A stretch of DNA of 64,000 bases, from positions 372,001 to 436,000 of the forward strand of contig JAIWNF010000015.1 in assembly GCA_025093555.1 (NCBI GenBank), read 5' to 3'. Every line of letters starts with the position of its first letter. Position 1 is the first letter of the stretch. Shown piece after piece: positions 13,089-24,756 of the stretch. The notes beneath the pieces were generated by a model. That model worked only from the letters and a program-made list of their open reading frames with translations. It made no database searches and had not been told where the DNA came from. The stretch comes from Circinella umbellata. Lineage: Eukaryota; Mucoromycota; Mucoromycetes; Mucorales; Lichtheimiaceae. A program made the translations under genes and the position numbers.

Positions 13089-14518
13089 ATGTTTTCCGCC
13101 ATGGCAACCATTGTAGATGTTATATTTGTAGGAACAGGAACTTCAGGCGCTGTACCTAATGTATCTTGTTTAACCGATCCAAAACAGAAATGCAAAGTGT
13201 GTACATCTGCCATGACACCTGAAGGACAAAAAAACATGAAAAAGAACACTTCCATGATTGTACGATATAGAAAAAATGACGAACCTAATGGACGACTTCG
13301 GTATATACATATTTCTATTTATTATCTATTGGACAACAAAACCAGAACATGAAAGATATTTAACAAATTTTTGTTTCAAAAAACGGGATATAAATATATA
13401 GAACAGTTTTGATTGATTGCGGTAAAACATTTTACGGTATGTTAGGTTTATTAAAATGTCTATTTTTTAATAAAGTTGTCAGAAGAAAAAAATAAAATAG
13501 TAGTAATAATAAAGATGATTTTACAAATAGACAGTGCGTTACATATATTTCCAAAGTATGGGATTCGAAAATTGGATGGAGTCATTTTGACTCATGGTCA
13601 TGCAGATGCCTGTTATGGTATGGATGGTCTTCGTCAATGGACATTAGGTGGAGCAGTCCAAAAATCTATCGATATTTATCTTAATGATGAAACTATGGAA
13701 GTAGTTCAACGGACATTTCCATTCCTTGTTGATGTGCGTTTTGCCACAGGTAAATAGATGAAGGGTATTGAACCAAAATTACATTAAATCATGGGGTTCC
13801 TTAATATATATACTCAATATCTTTCAATACCTTTTAAAAACAGGTGGGGGTGATGTAGCCACATTCAATTACAAGATTATTTCACCCGATACACCTTTTA
13901 CCATTGATGGACTTGAATTTATGCCACTTCCAGGTTAGTCGAAAAAAAAAAGGAGGGATGATCCATTTAATTTAATGGAAGAAAATTGTTTTAATAGTTC
14001 ATCACGGTACCTATCTTTCAACTGGTGAGCCTTACTGGTGCTATGGATTTAAAATGAATGACGTTAGTTATATTTCGGATACCAATTATATCCCAGAGGA
14101 AACCATGAATCGAATTGTTTCTACACCAAATCGTGTATTTGTTATAGATTGCCTGAGAAGTAAATATCGATTATTAGAACGAAATGAATGAAAAGAAAGA
14201 TGGATGATACATATTGATTAACATAGATTTTGTATCATGGTCATAGTGGAAGTAACACACGCATCTCATTTTGCACTTTCGGATTCACTGGATGCTGCAA
14301 GAAAGGTCAAAGCGCTCAAAACATATCTTGTTGGTTCTACACATCGTGTGGATCACTATCAGTTGGAAAACTCACTAAAATCACTTACTGAAACGGAAGG
14401 CCTGCAAGTTGCACCTGCCTATGATGCTTTACAAATTGTATTTAATGAGGATAATACATTAACAGAACAATCGTATATAGATCCAAAACCAAAGATTGTG
14501 CGTCCGTTATGCACTTAA
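13089..14518 (+). CDS. Metallo-beta-lactamase-fold hydrolase (6 exons)
   Basis: Exons 13089-13300, 13402-13436, 13531-13749, 13844-13933, 13998-14159 and 14247-14518 give 329 residues in phase. The N-terminus DVIFVGTGTSGAVPN is the usual opening strand and turn. The metal-binding motif is THGHADACYGMDGLR (H-x-H-x-D-A), followed by VHHGTYLSTGEPYWCYGFK (third His), an Asp in YISDTNYIP, and a late His in VTHASHFALSDSL. This layout matches the PhnP/RNase Z-like branch that includes uncharacterised fungal hydrolases, which cleave phosphodiester or similar bonds with two metals. CPDPKQKC-type Cys residues after the first strand (CLTDPKQKCKVC) might bind another metal. A second in-frame ATG at 13101 has a better context (GCCATGG) and may be the true start. 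Substrate unknown. Confidence 0.85.
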
Positions 14519-14907
14519 TAGTTTAAAGAGTAATAACTACAATAACCTGATAATAGTAATAATAGCAATATTAATAATAGAAAGTAATATTTATTTATTG
14601 TTATTTGGTCTACTTTTCTTTTTAAACTTGTTGTAATACATGTCTATAATGATTAATTAGACTGGTATTTTCATTATCTACTTTATGAATTATAGATAAT
14701 CAAAACTATCAATTAGTAAACTCGATAGAAACAAAAATACAGCCAACGAGAAACTAACCTGTTGTTAAAACTCGCATTAATTATTTCGATACGACACAAC
14801 GATTGAATCTCCTTTTCTCATAAATTGATCTAAATTTATTATCATTATGATTGTGATAAGTTATCCATGTATTTCACACACGAGAGTATATATGTATACT
14901 TAAATAA
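14519..14907. other. Convergent intergenic spacer
   Basis: About 390 bases between the 3' ends of the plus-strand hydrolase and the minus-strand zinc-finger gene. It is AT-rich with AATAATAG-type repeats and no reading frame worth naming. Confidence 0.5.
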
Positions 14908-17670
14908 TCACAAACCTTTGAAATCAATTGCTCGATTAGTAAGTTTGCTTTTTAGAGTATACTGCGTACGACCAATCCATAACCTTGGAAATTCAGTATC
15001 ATGGATTTCACGAATATGTTGATATATAGGCGAGCGAGTTACACTTTTTATCACACACCCATAAAATGGGCAACAATATCCAGCTTCATCTATTTTATAT
15101 TTTTTTTTGAACAAAATAATGATTTTTTTAAATGATTCCATTATCACAGAAAAAAGGAATAATAATAGTAATAATTTTGATATGTTTTCAAACTTACTAG
15201 CTTTTGAATATTTATAAATAAACGTTAATTTTTCTTCTGGATCAAGTCGTCTTTGTTGTGGATTGCCTTATGTATAATTAATTAGGAACAAAAAAATATC
15301 CAGTTAGGTTTTTAACCACTATTTATATATATATAAAGAACATACCATTGAAATCCACTTTTTCACCTGTTAACGTGGTTATCATTCGTTTCGCTTTAAT
15401 CTTTGCATGTGGGAAATCAGGATCATGTACTTCACGTATGTGTCCGTACAAACGTGCTTCTAAATTAGAGGATCGTGTACAACCTTTATAGGGACAGAAG
15501 GATCGTTTAAAATCTATTTTTAATAAATGTAAGTATGTATAAACTGAGGAAAAGACAAAAGACTCTCTATTTTTTTTAATATATTATCATTACGTTGTAT
15601 ATTATTATGTTTATAAACAAGTAATAATTTTTCATCTCTGGGTATAACAGTCCGTTGATTAACTACCATAAAACCCATAAAATCAAAATGTGTTAATCTT
15701 TTGTATATATATATATAATATGTCAATAATATACGCACACGTAAATTGAACTGGCTTTCCAGACGATGTTTGTACCGTAAACGGTATATTTGTTTTATCT
15801 GTATGAGGAAATTCTGGATCATGTTCAGTTCGAATATGTGAAAATAACTTATATCGGCTTTTGGATGAAGCCTCGCACATTTCATAAGGACAAAATTGCC
15901 TGGTTTTAGCTAAATAATAGTAATTATTTTTATTGATCTATATCAGTAACTAGGCCTTTCTTTTGTAGTAAAAGGAAAAAAAAAACTTCACTTACTATCC
16001 AATTCATCATATTCCACAACAATTAGTTCATGATGTTCTAGTTTGGTACTGCCTAAAAAATATGTTAAAATTTACAATTTTATTTTATTCAGAAGACAGA
16101 TAAGGAGTTACTATATCCGAAGTTATGTTAGTAAGGCAATATAAAAAACTTACCATCCATATGTACTATTCTACCCGCTTGATCTTTGAATTCAAATTTT
16201 CTGTTAAATTGAATATTTCTAGGAAATGATTTATCATGTTTGCTTCGAATATGCTTTAACACCAAAGATCTTGCTGGATTTTTATATATGCATCCAATAT
16301 ATGGACATTTAAATGTATGGTCAAGAACCGAACTCCTATTATTTGTCGATGGTAATGATATAGCTTCGTCTATTCGTTGTTGTTCGTCAATGTCCATAGA
16401 TGATTCTTTTTGGTAATTTGCACTTTGGTTTGAAGAAGGTGATAATAACGTAGCTTTTTCTTTTTTTGTATGGTGATCAACTAAACAACTCTTATATGGA
16501 CAATGATAGCTTCCTAGTATGATATAAAATAAAATAAAGTAAGAAAAAAAAGAGATATTATATATTATATAAAGATAAGAAATATATTATTCATTTACCT
16601 GAACCACGCACTGTTAAATGTTGTCCAGGCTCTACCGTCCTGTTGAATCCATCTAAGAAAAGAAAATTGGCGGAGTCAGTTAATTTTATTGAAAAAGTGA
16701 AAGATAATATGTGAAAGAGAAGACACATCCAATCCAGCCTACCTTTCAAATCTATGATGTTATCGTTTGGACCTCGTATACATGGAAATGGTAAATCAGG
16801 ATCATATGATGGAAAACGATAATCGTGATATGACTGGATATGATTAAATAATAGTTCTATTCCTTGCTTACTAAAGAAACTGCATCGCTTGTAAGGACAA
16901 TAAAAGCGATCGCTATCCAACTCTATTATTAAAAAGAGACAAGAAAGAAATGTTCAACTTAATTTGGTCTAAAATATCGACAACCATACCGTATTTCTTT
17001 TCAAATGTGTCTCTCCATTTGGATATGTGTCGATGATACACAGGTGTATAAAAATAATTTCTCCCTTTTTATTTTTACCTGAATCCAAGCGAGTAGTCTT
17101 TCTTTTCTTTTTTCTACTATTGGTACCTTCATCCATATCCTCTACTACTTAAAATTCCTAATTTTAATTTTTATTTTCTTTGATCTACTTGAACAACATG
17201 AATCTTGTTGAATATATTACCTTGATGTTTACCACGCCTAGACAGTGTGTTACGAACCCGGTTGCTAGATAATTTTGGTGAAAGGATTGTTGTTTCACTT
17301 GAGTCTCTTCCTTTTTTATATTTATAAATGATTTTTTATTGTTAACAACGGTATATCGATAATACCTTTTTTTTTTTCTCAAAAATATATAATTCATTAC
17401 CTTCTACATCGAGACTCTCATAATCTTTTTCTTCTTTTTATTTTCGAGATGAATTTCAGTATAAAGTTATAAAAAAAACGCGTACATATATATATATTGG
17501 TTTCTGGAGGATAGTTTATTAATACAAAAGCTGTAACTTGAAATTCCTTTACCTTGAAGAAAAGTGTCATTATCACTATTATTAATTGATTCAAAACTTG
17601 GTTCACAATCATTCGATGGTGGATTAAAGATAAGTACACATTCTACTTGTTTTGTAAGATGTGCAAACAT
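14908..17670 (-). CDS. Exon-modular C2H2 zinc-finger protein (13 exons)
   Basis: A 530-residue model from 13 exons: 17670-17553, 17416-17401, 17306-17221, 17141-17079, 16922-16743, 16652-16599, 16513-16154, 16052-15996, 15909-15739, 15662-15594, 15513-15346, 15266-15198, 15089-14908. The first quarter is disordered with a basic stretch (NSRKKRKKTTR) that could be a nuclear signal. Then five finger-bearing exons alternate with four short linker exons. Each finger is C-x4-C-x12/13-H-x4-H with a shared frame: (F/Y)(Y/C/K)CP(Y/F)xxC ... HI(R/Q)xxHDxxFP. Exon 16513-16154 also has a Cys pair (YHCPYKSC) with no His pair, a truncated finger. Linkers share a weak pattern around QR-x3-P-x-EKL. Probably binds nucleic acid in the nucleus; family not recognised. 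The 16-base second exon and the first three junctions are the least certain; the finger half is solid. Confidence 0.75.
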
Positions 17671-18832
17671 GGTTGGTAGCGGAACAACTTGGTTGTTAGC
17701 ATAAAAAAATCACTTGCTGATTAAGTAATAAATCAAGGTTTGGCGGTTGATTTTTTTTTTTTTCAGTGGAATGACCACATTTAGTCTCCCCCGATTAACT
17801 TTAGTAGTGTGTAGCATAGCAACAATAGTAAAAATATATATATAGGCGGCGCAAAAAGGGAACGATCTACATTTTTTTTTTTGCCATACTAGGATTATGA
17901 TCCAACGAATAATGTTAAATAGAAGCCTCTTTTTTTTTTATTGACAAAAAAAGAGAATCTAGTAAAGAGAATAAAACATCTTGTTTTGCTTTTTATTTTA
18001 TTATTTTCTAAAGAAAAATGTGGTATACACTTATAATGGGTAATATTCTTGTTCATCTTAAAGTTCAATTTGGTTTATTTGTTTAAGTCTTCCTTACTGG
18101 ATTGCCCTGTGAGATCGAGGCCGAGTAAGTGTCAATCATTAGTAGAATTCATCGCGTGTACCGACTCTATTCCCTGTTTGGCTTTTGCGTTATTTGTATA
18201 CATATTTTACCTAAGGGATTGTTATGGAAAAAATGCTGGTGGATATAATAAACTAAAAAAAAAATTAGGGGGAAGAATGTTCAAGTAAATGGATATGTAT
18301 GTGCTGAATCGAAATGACGCTCTTTCTCGTTTATAACATATATCGCTAACAGATAATAATAAAGTATTTATTTATTTACACTTTCAATAATTGATAACAC
18401 GCCGACATATTTGACATTTGTTCGTGGAAAGGTAGCACATGCTTGCTTTTTTTGTTTGTTGGATGCATCACTACAAATTTGGTATCGTTGGTTGCTGGTG
18501 GTGCAGTCGTGGTGATACTGGGTATTCTTGGGTTATAATAAAGTGCTGTGTTATATCTTAAGTTTTATTTGTTGGATTATAGGTAATGGATGTAGTTGTG
18601 GTATGGAGAAGATATTACAAGCCGGATACAGTTTTGCTCGGCTGGCTTCTTATATATTGGGTTTCCGAATCTAGTCTTGACAAGAGCAGATACGTTTCTC
18701 TTCAAGAATAAACAGGGCTTTGTTCTCTTCGTGACATGTGTTGAAACTCTGACCTTTCTGTGTATATAACTATATAAAAGTGTTCTTATCGTTTGCACGG
18801 TCATAAAATTACAAATTCTTATAATTTAAAAT
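17671..18832. other. Intergenic, no gene seen
   Basis: Upstream flank of the zinc-finger gene and left flank of the segmental duplication. Several short open frames exist, the most gene-like being a minus-strand 75-codon frame at 18577-18804, but none has splice context or a family resemblance I can name. Confidence 0.4.
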
Positions 18833-19103
18833 GCATCATGCAAGTACGTAACATGATAATAATATAGTAGCATTGCATAACAACATATAGATAATGTGTA
18901 ATTCAATATTTGTGAAAAATATACTAGAAAGTTAATTTGTATGAAAGTGCAAGTGATTAATATTTGAAATAAGTAGAGCATAAAAGTGATAAAGAAATAA
19001 AAGGGAGTATTTACAGTGGTTCGTGAAAGTTGAATATATGTAATAAAAATATAAAAAGAAAAAGAATGGTATTTTTATGAGTTAAAGAAAATAGAGTGGA
19101 TAT

Positions 19104-21210
19104 TTATGAGTGTGTAATTGATGGTGCTTGTGATGTGCGTAGTTTTTTATGTTTTGATTCAGGAGTTGGCGGGCAAGGAGGGAGAGGGTGTATACCTAAA
19201 TGGTTACTATTTACAATTGTTGGTGGTCGAATGATTTTAAGCTGGGTTTCTTCGTATGATTTATTTATGATTTGATGATAGAGCCCATCTTAGAGCATGC
19301 CCAACGGACTCCCGAAAAATGAAATTTGCTAGATTTGGAGAATCGATTTGGAGATTTATTGCCTCCAAATCGATTCTCCAAATCATTTTTCGCGAGTCCG
19401 TTGGGCATGCTCTTAGCTGCAAATTCTCCTTCGTTCGTCGGAAAATAAGAGGGGTGGTTCTGAAGATTCGGCAAATGTGGGGTGAAGGTCGCTCCATGAG
19501 TAAAGTAAAAATTTTAAGGCCTATATAATAAATATAAACATAAGTAGTTAGTACACTCATGCCTGCAATACTAATTTAAACAAAAAAAATGCAATTTCGT
19601 TTGGCCTTAATACCTGATAAATAATGATACCAACGACTACGAACTCTTTTGATTCGGGGAAAGAGGAGGATGAAGACCATAGCATGTCTTTGAGCCTTTT
19701 TGGCTCCTTCAATTGCGACTCATTCTTTTCTTTGGTACCTTCACTACCATAATCATCTTTCCCAGCTTCACAACAACTGAACTCATTACGTGATTCTTTG
19801 ATTAGCAGATCCGCACGGTGGCCATGACGTTTCCTATTTCCGTTAACATTATCAAAATTGCGTCTATCGGATCTAAGTTGGTCGGAGGTTGGTCCAAGTT
19901 GGAGGACGACTTCGACTCCATTTCACCACTGTTTTTTTTTATTACGTATATTAAAAATAAAAAAAAATTTTAGTTTCACTACGATCAACATTTTCTGAAA
20001 GCTCCAATACAGATTATTTTTACCTTCTCACAACCACCGGTAAATTATCAAACACTTTGTCAATAAAGATCCATATTCTTTTTAAGATATCGGATTCGGT
20101 CTGGTCGGTTAACGGGAAATAATTGGCAGGGTATAGTCTTAATGCGGTTTCGATGGTAGATTGGGTCCAGTCCATGTCAAAATCATTGATTGGATCAAAA
20201 TGGGTGCTACGTGCTTGTTCCATAAGTTCCTTGAAAGAGTGCTATGTGTTATACATGTATGCATTGTTAATAATCGCCTCAGATGCATCCAAAATTTGAT
20301 TTTAAAAGAAATTACATACTTTTCCAAGAAATGATTCGATACAGTGATACGACTATCAACAACGTCTAACTCCATCTTGTTCTTTTCCATTATTTCCTGC
20401 CAGTCAGGTTCGTCAAATTTTTTAAGCCAGATTGGGTTGCTTGTGTCTAGAATAAATGAGTGCGCAGCACTACCGGTAATTTGGTTAGCCAATTGTTTCG
20501 TTATATTGTCATTCTAAACAAAAATTAAAACCGCAACATAAAAAAAACGTACTCTTCATGATCACAAGTAACACCATATTTGAATAATTCATCTTCGACT
20601 ACGAGCCCCGAGGGGAGAGTCCATTTGAAGTGATTATTCATATTTTTATAAGTGTTTTCGAAGTTATTTAAAAATTCAGGTGTGATTGTACGAGGAGTCG
20701 ATGATGATGAGGCGGATTCAGAAGACGTTTTGAAGGATTCGGAAGTAGGAGTAGCAGAGGGAGCACTGGCAGTTGTAGAGGAGTGAGAAGTATGTGACTC
20801 ACGGGAAGAATTTTGATTCTAAAAAATAAAAAAGTTTAATATGAAGACTATTACAGAACGATTGTTTTTTACTGTATTGTGTACCTTCAATATTTTTATA
20901 GTCAACGAACCCCAGTTTACTCTCCTTGACGATTTTGGCAAGTTATCACTATTATAATAGCACCTGTACGCGTTTTTATAAAATTTATTCCAAGTGATAC
21001 GAAGATCACCATATGGCTCTTGATTTTGGATTATATACTCTTCGTTTTTTTGAACAAATTCGTATAATGATTGCGTTTTGGCAACTATCAAAGTATTTTT
21101 TGAACGCTAGAAATAAAAAATAATATTAGTATTATACTAAAATATCTTCCATAGCAACAATGATAGAAATAGTTACCATCGTAATGTGGAAACGAATTAT
21201 TGAGTGCCAT
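19104..21210 (-). pseudogene. Broken copy of the 517-residue unknown protein gene
   Basis: The layout matches the intact paralogue at 25094-27044 exon by exon, from the start MALNNSFPHYD to the last exon. Several lesions break it. Near 21070 the left copy has one extra base (ATTGCG against ACGCG) that shifts the second exon out of frame. In the exon around 19860-19930 the frame disagrees with the paralogue around an indel. In the last exon a one-base difference near 19450 shifts the frame, and 19293-19412 is a MITE insertion. Parts remain open and nearly identical to the paralogue, for instance YGDLRITWNKFYKNAYRCYY and MEQARSTHFDPINDFDMDW, so the decay is recent. It could still give a truncated transcript. 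Confidence 0.8.
19293..19412. mobile_element. 120-bp MITE with TTA target duplication (PIF/Harbinger-type)
   Basis: The element begins GAGCATGCCCAACGGACTC and ends with its perfect reverse complement; after this 19-bp identical tip the arms continue nearly palindromic to the centre around 19350. TTA lies directly outside both ends (19290-19292 and 19413-19415). The paralogous duplicate shows the unoccupied site, CCCATCTTAGCTGC at about 25299, with one TTA. This proves insertion after (or in one lineage of) the duplication. A 3-base TTA/TAA duplication is the mark of the PIF/Harbinger superfamily; no transposase is encoded. Confidence 0.92.
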
Positions 21211-21296
21211 AGTAATAACTTGTTGCGTGTAAGAAATGAAAAAAAGAGGGTGTCGAACAAATAATGTCGTCGAGACATCTATTTAACTGATAGGTG

Positions 21297-22060
21297 CGAC
21301 AAATCGTGAACAGCAGAACTGCTCACCCATGCCCGGCCCTGCCACCCAACCGAAGCCTTTGATTTTTTTTATCGCTCTCTTTGCTCTCTTTAAACCACTG
21401 TGCAAGATTTGACAAAAACAAGATTCCCGAACAAAAGTAACAAAGCAGAAAGTGAAGTGGATCAACTTGTCATTTCTATTCATCCATGTCCTTAATATAT
21501 ATCATATGCATGTTTAAAAAAAAGAAGTAATAGCAATATTAATAATATATTCATCGTATTATAGATGACAATCTTTTTTTTTTTGATAAATTACCTGGAT
21601 GAATATCAGTTACATATCGTGTCATTTGCCAAAGAATTCACTACACGTAAAACATATTCATGTCTACTGCTGTAGCAACGTCTGTAATAATTGCTGGTCT
21701 TATATGAGAATAATGTTTGAGTATCAAACAGATAAGTATGTCACTAGCACATGGACTGCAGGTATGTGGTCATCATGGAAAACAAGATACAAACATATTG
21801 TGTAGTAAAAGTGGCACCGTAACGAACCAAGGTTTTTCCTTGCTGAAGCTCTTGTAGATGATTATCGATGTACAGAAAACATTGATTAACATACTGTGGA
21901 AGACAACCGATCTCTTTAATAGATGGAGTAGTGGTCGTTACATGGAGTCACAATAGATACTTCTTGTAAAAAGAAAAAGTTATCCTTTTAAATTACTGTG
22001 CTGTTAAGTAATGACGCCATGTTTCAATGATAACACGACAAAACATTGTTATTAGCATCA
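21297..22060. other. Spacer between duplicated segments, no intact gene
   Basis: Starts with an unusually GC-rich patch (21300-21350, around GCCCGGCCCTGCC) that abuts the duplication end, then AT-rich sequence with short frames only. No intact gene seen. Confidence 0.4.
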
Positions 22061-22386
22061 GCAGGCGCTGAAAGATGAAAGGTCATTTTGATGTTGAACA
22101 TAAGCCAAAACTTTGGCAGCATTAGCACTTAAGTACGTTGCTGCCTAATGTTCATACCAAAAATTAATTTCATCAGCAAGCATAGCTGGCAATGGATTTG
22201 AGTGTGGGATAGAGCCAACATGACATCGTATGAAACAAAAACTTTACCCTTCAATATATCAGTCGAAAAGTGTAGTCCCAGGTTTAAACCAAGAACTACT
22301 ATTGGACTAGTGTCATATATATGACTATAAAGAGGTTCAAGCGTTTCATACTCATATGCTTCATAGTAGCTAGAGTACTCGGGCAC
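22060..22386 (-). pseudogene. Decayed coding fragment, unknown family
   Basis: On the minus strand an 85-codon frame opens with MPEYSSYYEAYEYETLEPL and runs through SPIVVLGLNLGLHFSTDILK. Coding-like sequence then continues in a different frame (GSIPHSNPLPAMLADEINFW, a stop, then ATYLSANAAKVLAYVQHQND), so at least one frameshift and one stop interrupt it. Amino-acid composition is ordinary protein, unlike chance frames nearby. It could be a transposon protein relic; I do not recognise it. Confidence 0.4.
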
Positions 22387-22851
22387 TTTTCTTCTTTTTT
22401 TTTTTGCTTGACCATAGTAGGAGGTTCACACATTACACGTCGCGAACGAGAAACCATCAGACGAGGGAAACAACAAATGCAAAGTCAGGCCTTGGTGACA
22501 ACGGTGAAGCGGAAACAAAGACCCAATAACGAAAAATAACTGGATGAACCACAAAGGCAAAACCACGGAAAATGGAACCAATAGAAGTAGCAAGCGGCGC
22601 CTAGAGCAAAGAGTACCAAAAGAGGCAAAAATAACCAAACGAAGATGACTCAGAGACCTTCTTGAAGTACCCAATGGATAAAGTAATAAAGTAGAAGAGA
22701 AGCGGCTGTGAGGGGTGAAGTAGAAAAAAAAGGAGGTGCAAGTGAAGTAGAAAAAAAAAGTAAAGTAGAAAGAAAAAGAAGAAAAAAGAAAAAAGAAAAA
22801 AGAAAAGAGCATGTGGTTTTTCTCTTAAGATTTTTTTTTCTTTTTGACCTA

Positions 22852-23450
22852 TTTTTTCGCGTCATGGTGCTATGAGCGTGTAAAAAATGTAATGTTCATA
22901 ATAAAAATGAAAATGCTGCAGTGGCACCATTATTGTAGAGATGGAATGGCGCGAGTTAATCTTTATTTGTCACGAATCGCTCAGTTCCTGTAGAATTGAC
23001 ACTTGTGTCTAATTTTTTTACTTAAGGAATGAACATTTTTTCTTTCTTTTTCCTTTTTTATTCACCTTTTTTCGCGTCATGGTACTATGAGCGTGTAAAA
23101 AATGTAATGTTCATAATAAAAATAAAAATGCTGCAGTGGCACCATTATTGTAGAGATGGAATGGCGCGAGTTAATCTTTATTTGTCACGAATCGCTCAGT
23201 TCCTGTAGAATTGACACTTGTGTCTAATTTTTTTTACTTAAGGAATGAACATGTTTTCTTTCTTTTTCCTTTTTTATTCATCTTTTTTCGCGTCATGGTA
23301 CTATGAGCGTGTAAAAAATGTAATGTTCATAATAAAAATGAAAATGCTGCAGTGGCACCATTATTGTAGAGATGGAATGACGCGAGTTAATCTTTATTTG
23401 TCACTAATCGCTCAGTTCCTGTAGAATTGACACCTGTGTCTAATCTTTTT
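22852..23450. repeat. 215-bp tandem repeat, nearly three units
   Basis: The tip TTTTTTCGCGTCATGGT recurs with CGC at 22858, 23073 and 23289, a period of 215-216 bases. Units are nearly identical through TGCAGTGGCACCATTATTG, GGCGCGAGTTAATC and the pyrimidine tract; the third stops after about 160 bases. Within each unit TCGCGTCAT at one end and ATGGCGCGA about 100 bases later form an imperfect inverted pair, so the array might derive from a small inverted-repeat element. No coding capacity. Confidence 0.92.
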
Positions 23451-24756
23451 ACTATAAGAAGTGGTGCTTTTTTTTTTATAGCTATGCAAGAATTTTCATG
23501 CAGTTTATAATGTGTATACATGTTGAACTTTCAAAAGTATACTAATATTTTTTTGTATTATTGTTAATAAAAATATTGTATTCCAGTGAACAAATTACTG
23601 CTGAAAGAAAAAACGAGCTGTGCATCTGAACACTATTATCTATATTGCTCTAACATAAAGACTGAAATTTGATATTTATATTTTAGATTGATAAGTTGAT
23701 AGTATATATTTTTGATAACATCTAAAAAAAATAAGAGCATAATAAAATGTAGTTCACTTATCATAACATACATACGTATATTTAAATACTCTTTTTCCAA
23801 CTAAACTCAAAGTGGTTCCTTCAACCCAAGCATATATATCGATTGTATTTGCCTTTTATTAGCCAATATGAAAGGAGTTGCTAATCAGGTTATTGAGTGT
23901 ATTAAACTATTAAATTCGTTTCTTTTTTTATTTTATTACAATACAATACAAATGTACAGGTATAACAGTAATAATAAAATATGTACGTATATACTACAAT
24001 TCTGCACTGTATATGGTTTACTGAAATGGAATAAGACAGTGTATCGTTCCAAGAAAGAGAGAGAGAATACGTGCGAGTTTTTGTTAAAAGAAAAAACAAT
24101 ACGTAGTATCTGCAATTCAGCGTCTTTTTCAATACATTGAGTAATATAGCATAAAACAATTGACTTGGACGGGACAGTACATACAATGTAATCGAACTCG
24201 AAAACAATGGTACAAATCGAGTCGAAGGAGCATACCTCATTCAAAAACATAACTCCAATCGTCAAATGTGATAAATTTATACTCTGTTTTTGAGAAAATA
24301 GATGTATAGTTACTTAAATAGGATATGTATATACCTCTTACTAATAATTTCTTCTATAACCTAACGATTTAGAGTGTAGCATAACTGAAACATCAAGATA
24401 TTTCAGATACAAATAATTTAGGTACGTAAGCGTAAAAAAAAGACCTGTCAAATCATTATGATCTTAATGAATGATATGATATATTGAAAGTTTTCTTCTA
24501 CCATTACAGTAATCTCTCTCATACGTAATTCACACACGACAAAAAATAAATGATCACAGTCAGAAACAATTTAATCGAAGAGTATAAAAGAACATGGGTT
24601 TCCATTCTCATTATCATTAAAAATATTTTACCAGTTTCAACATGTTATTGATGTATTCTCTCATTTTTTATAATTTTCACAAAACGTTATCCAAATTCAT
24701 TTTGATGGCTCTCTCTTTTTTTATAATCTCTTTTGGCTAGATGTCTCTTTTTAAAA
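23451..24756. other. Intergenic, no gene seen
   Basis: AT-rich sequence up to the right copy of the duplication. Short frames here have no splice borders or family resemblance. Confidence 0.4.

Larger units (their letters stand above)
18833..21296 (+). repeat. Segmental duplication, left copy
   Basis: This segment is repeated in direct orientation at 24757-27130. The match begins at GCATCATGCAAGTACGTAAC and ends at TAGGTG on the right. Introns are kept in both copies, so the duplication was at DNA level rather than by retroposition. Differences are point changes, small indels, a stretch of about 80 bases near 24867-24955 missing here, extra bases near 19700, and a 120-bp MITE present only in this copy. 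Confidence 0.93.

Noticed and set aside
18049..18288. 79-codon plus-strand frame upstream of the duplication
   Set aside because: No splice signals, ends in a poly-Lys run, no resemblance; likely chance.
22426..22865. Overlapping minus-strand frames rich in Phe, Ser and Leu
   Set aside because: They are the complement of a purine-rich low-complexity tract; no splice context or family.
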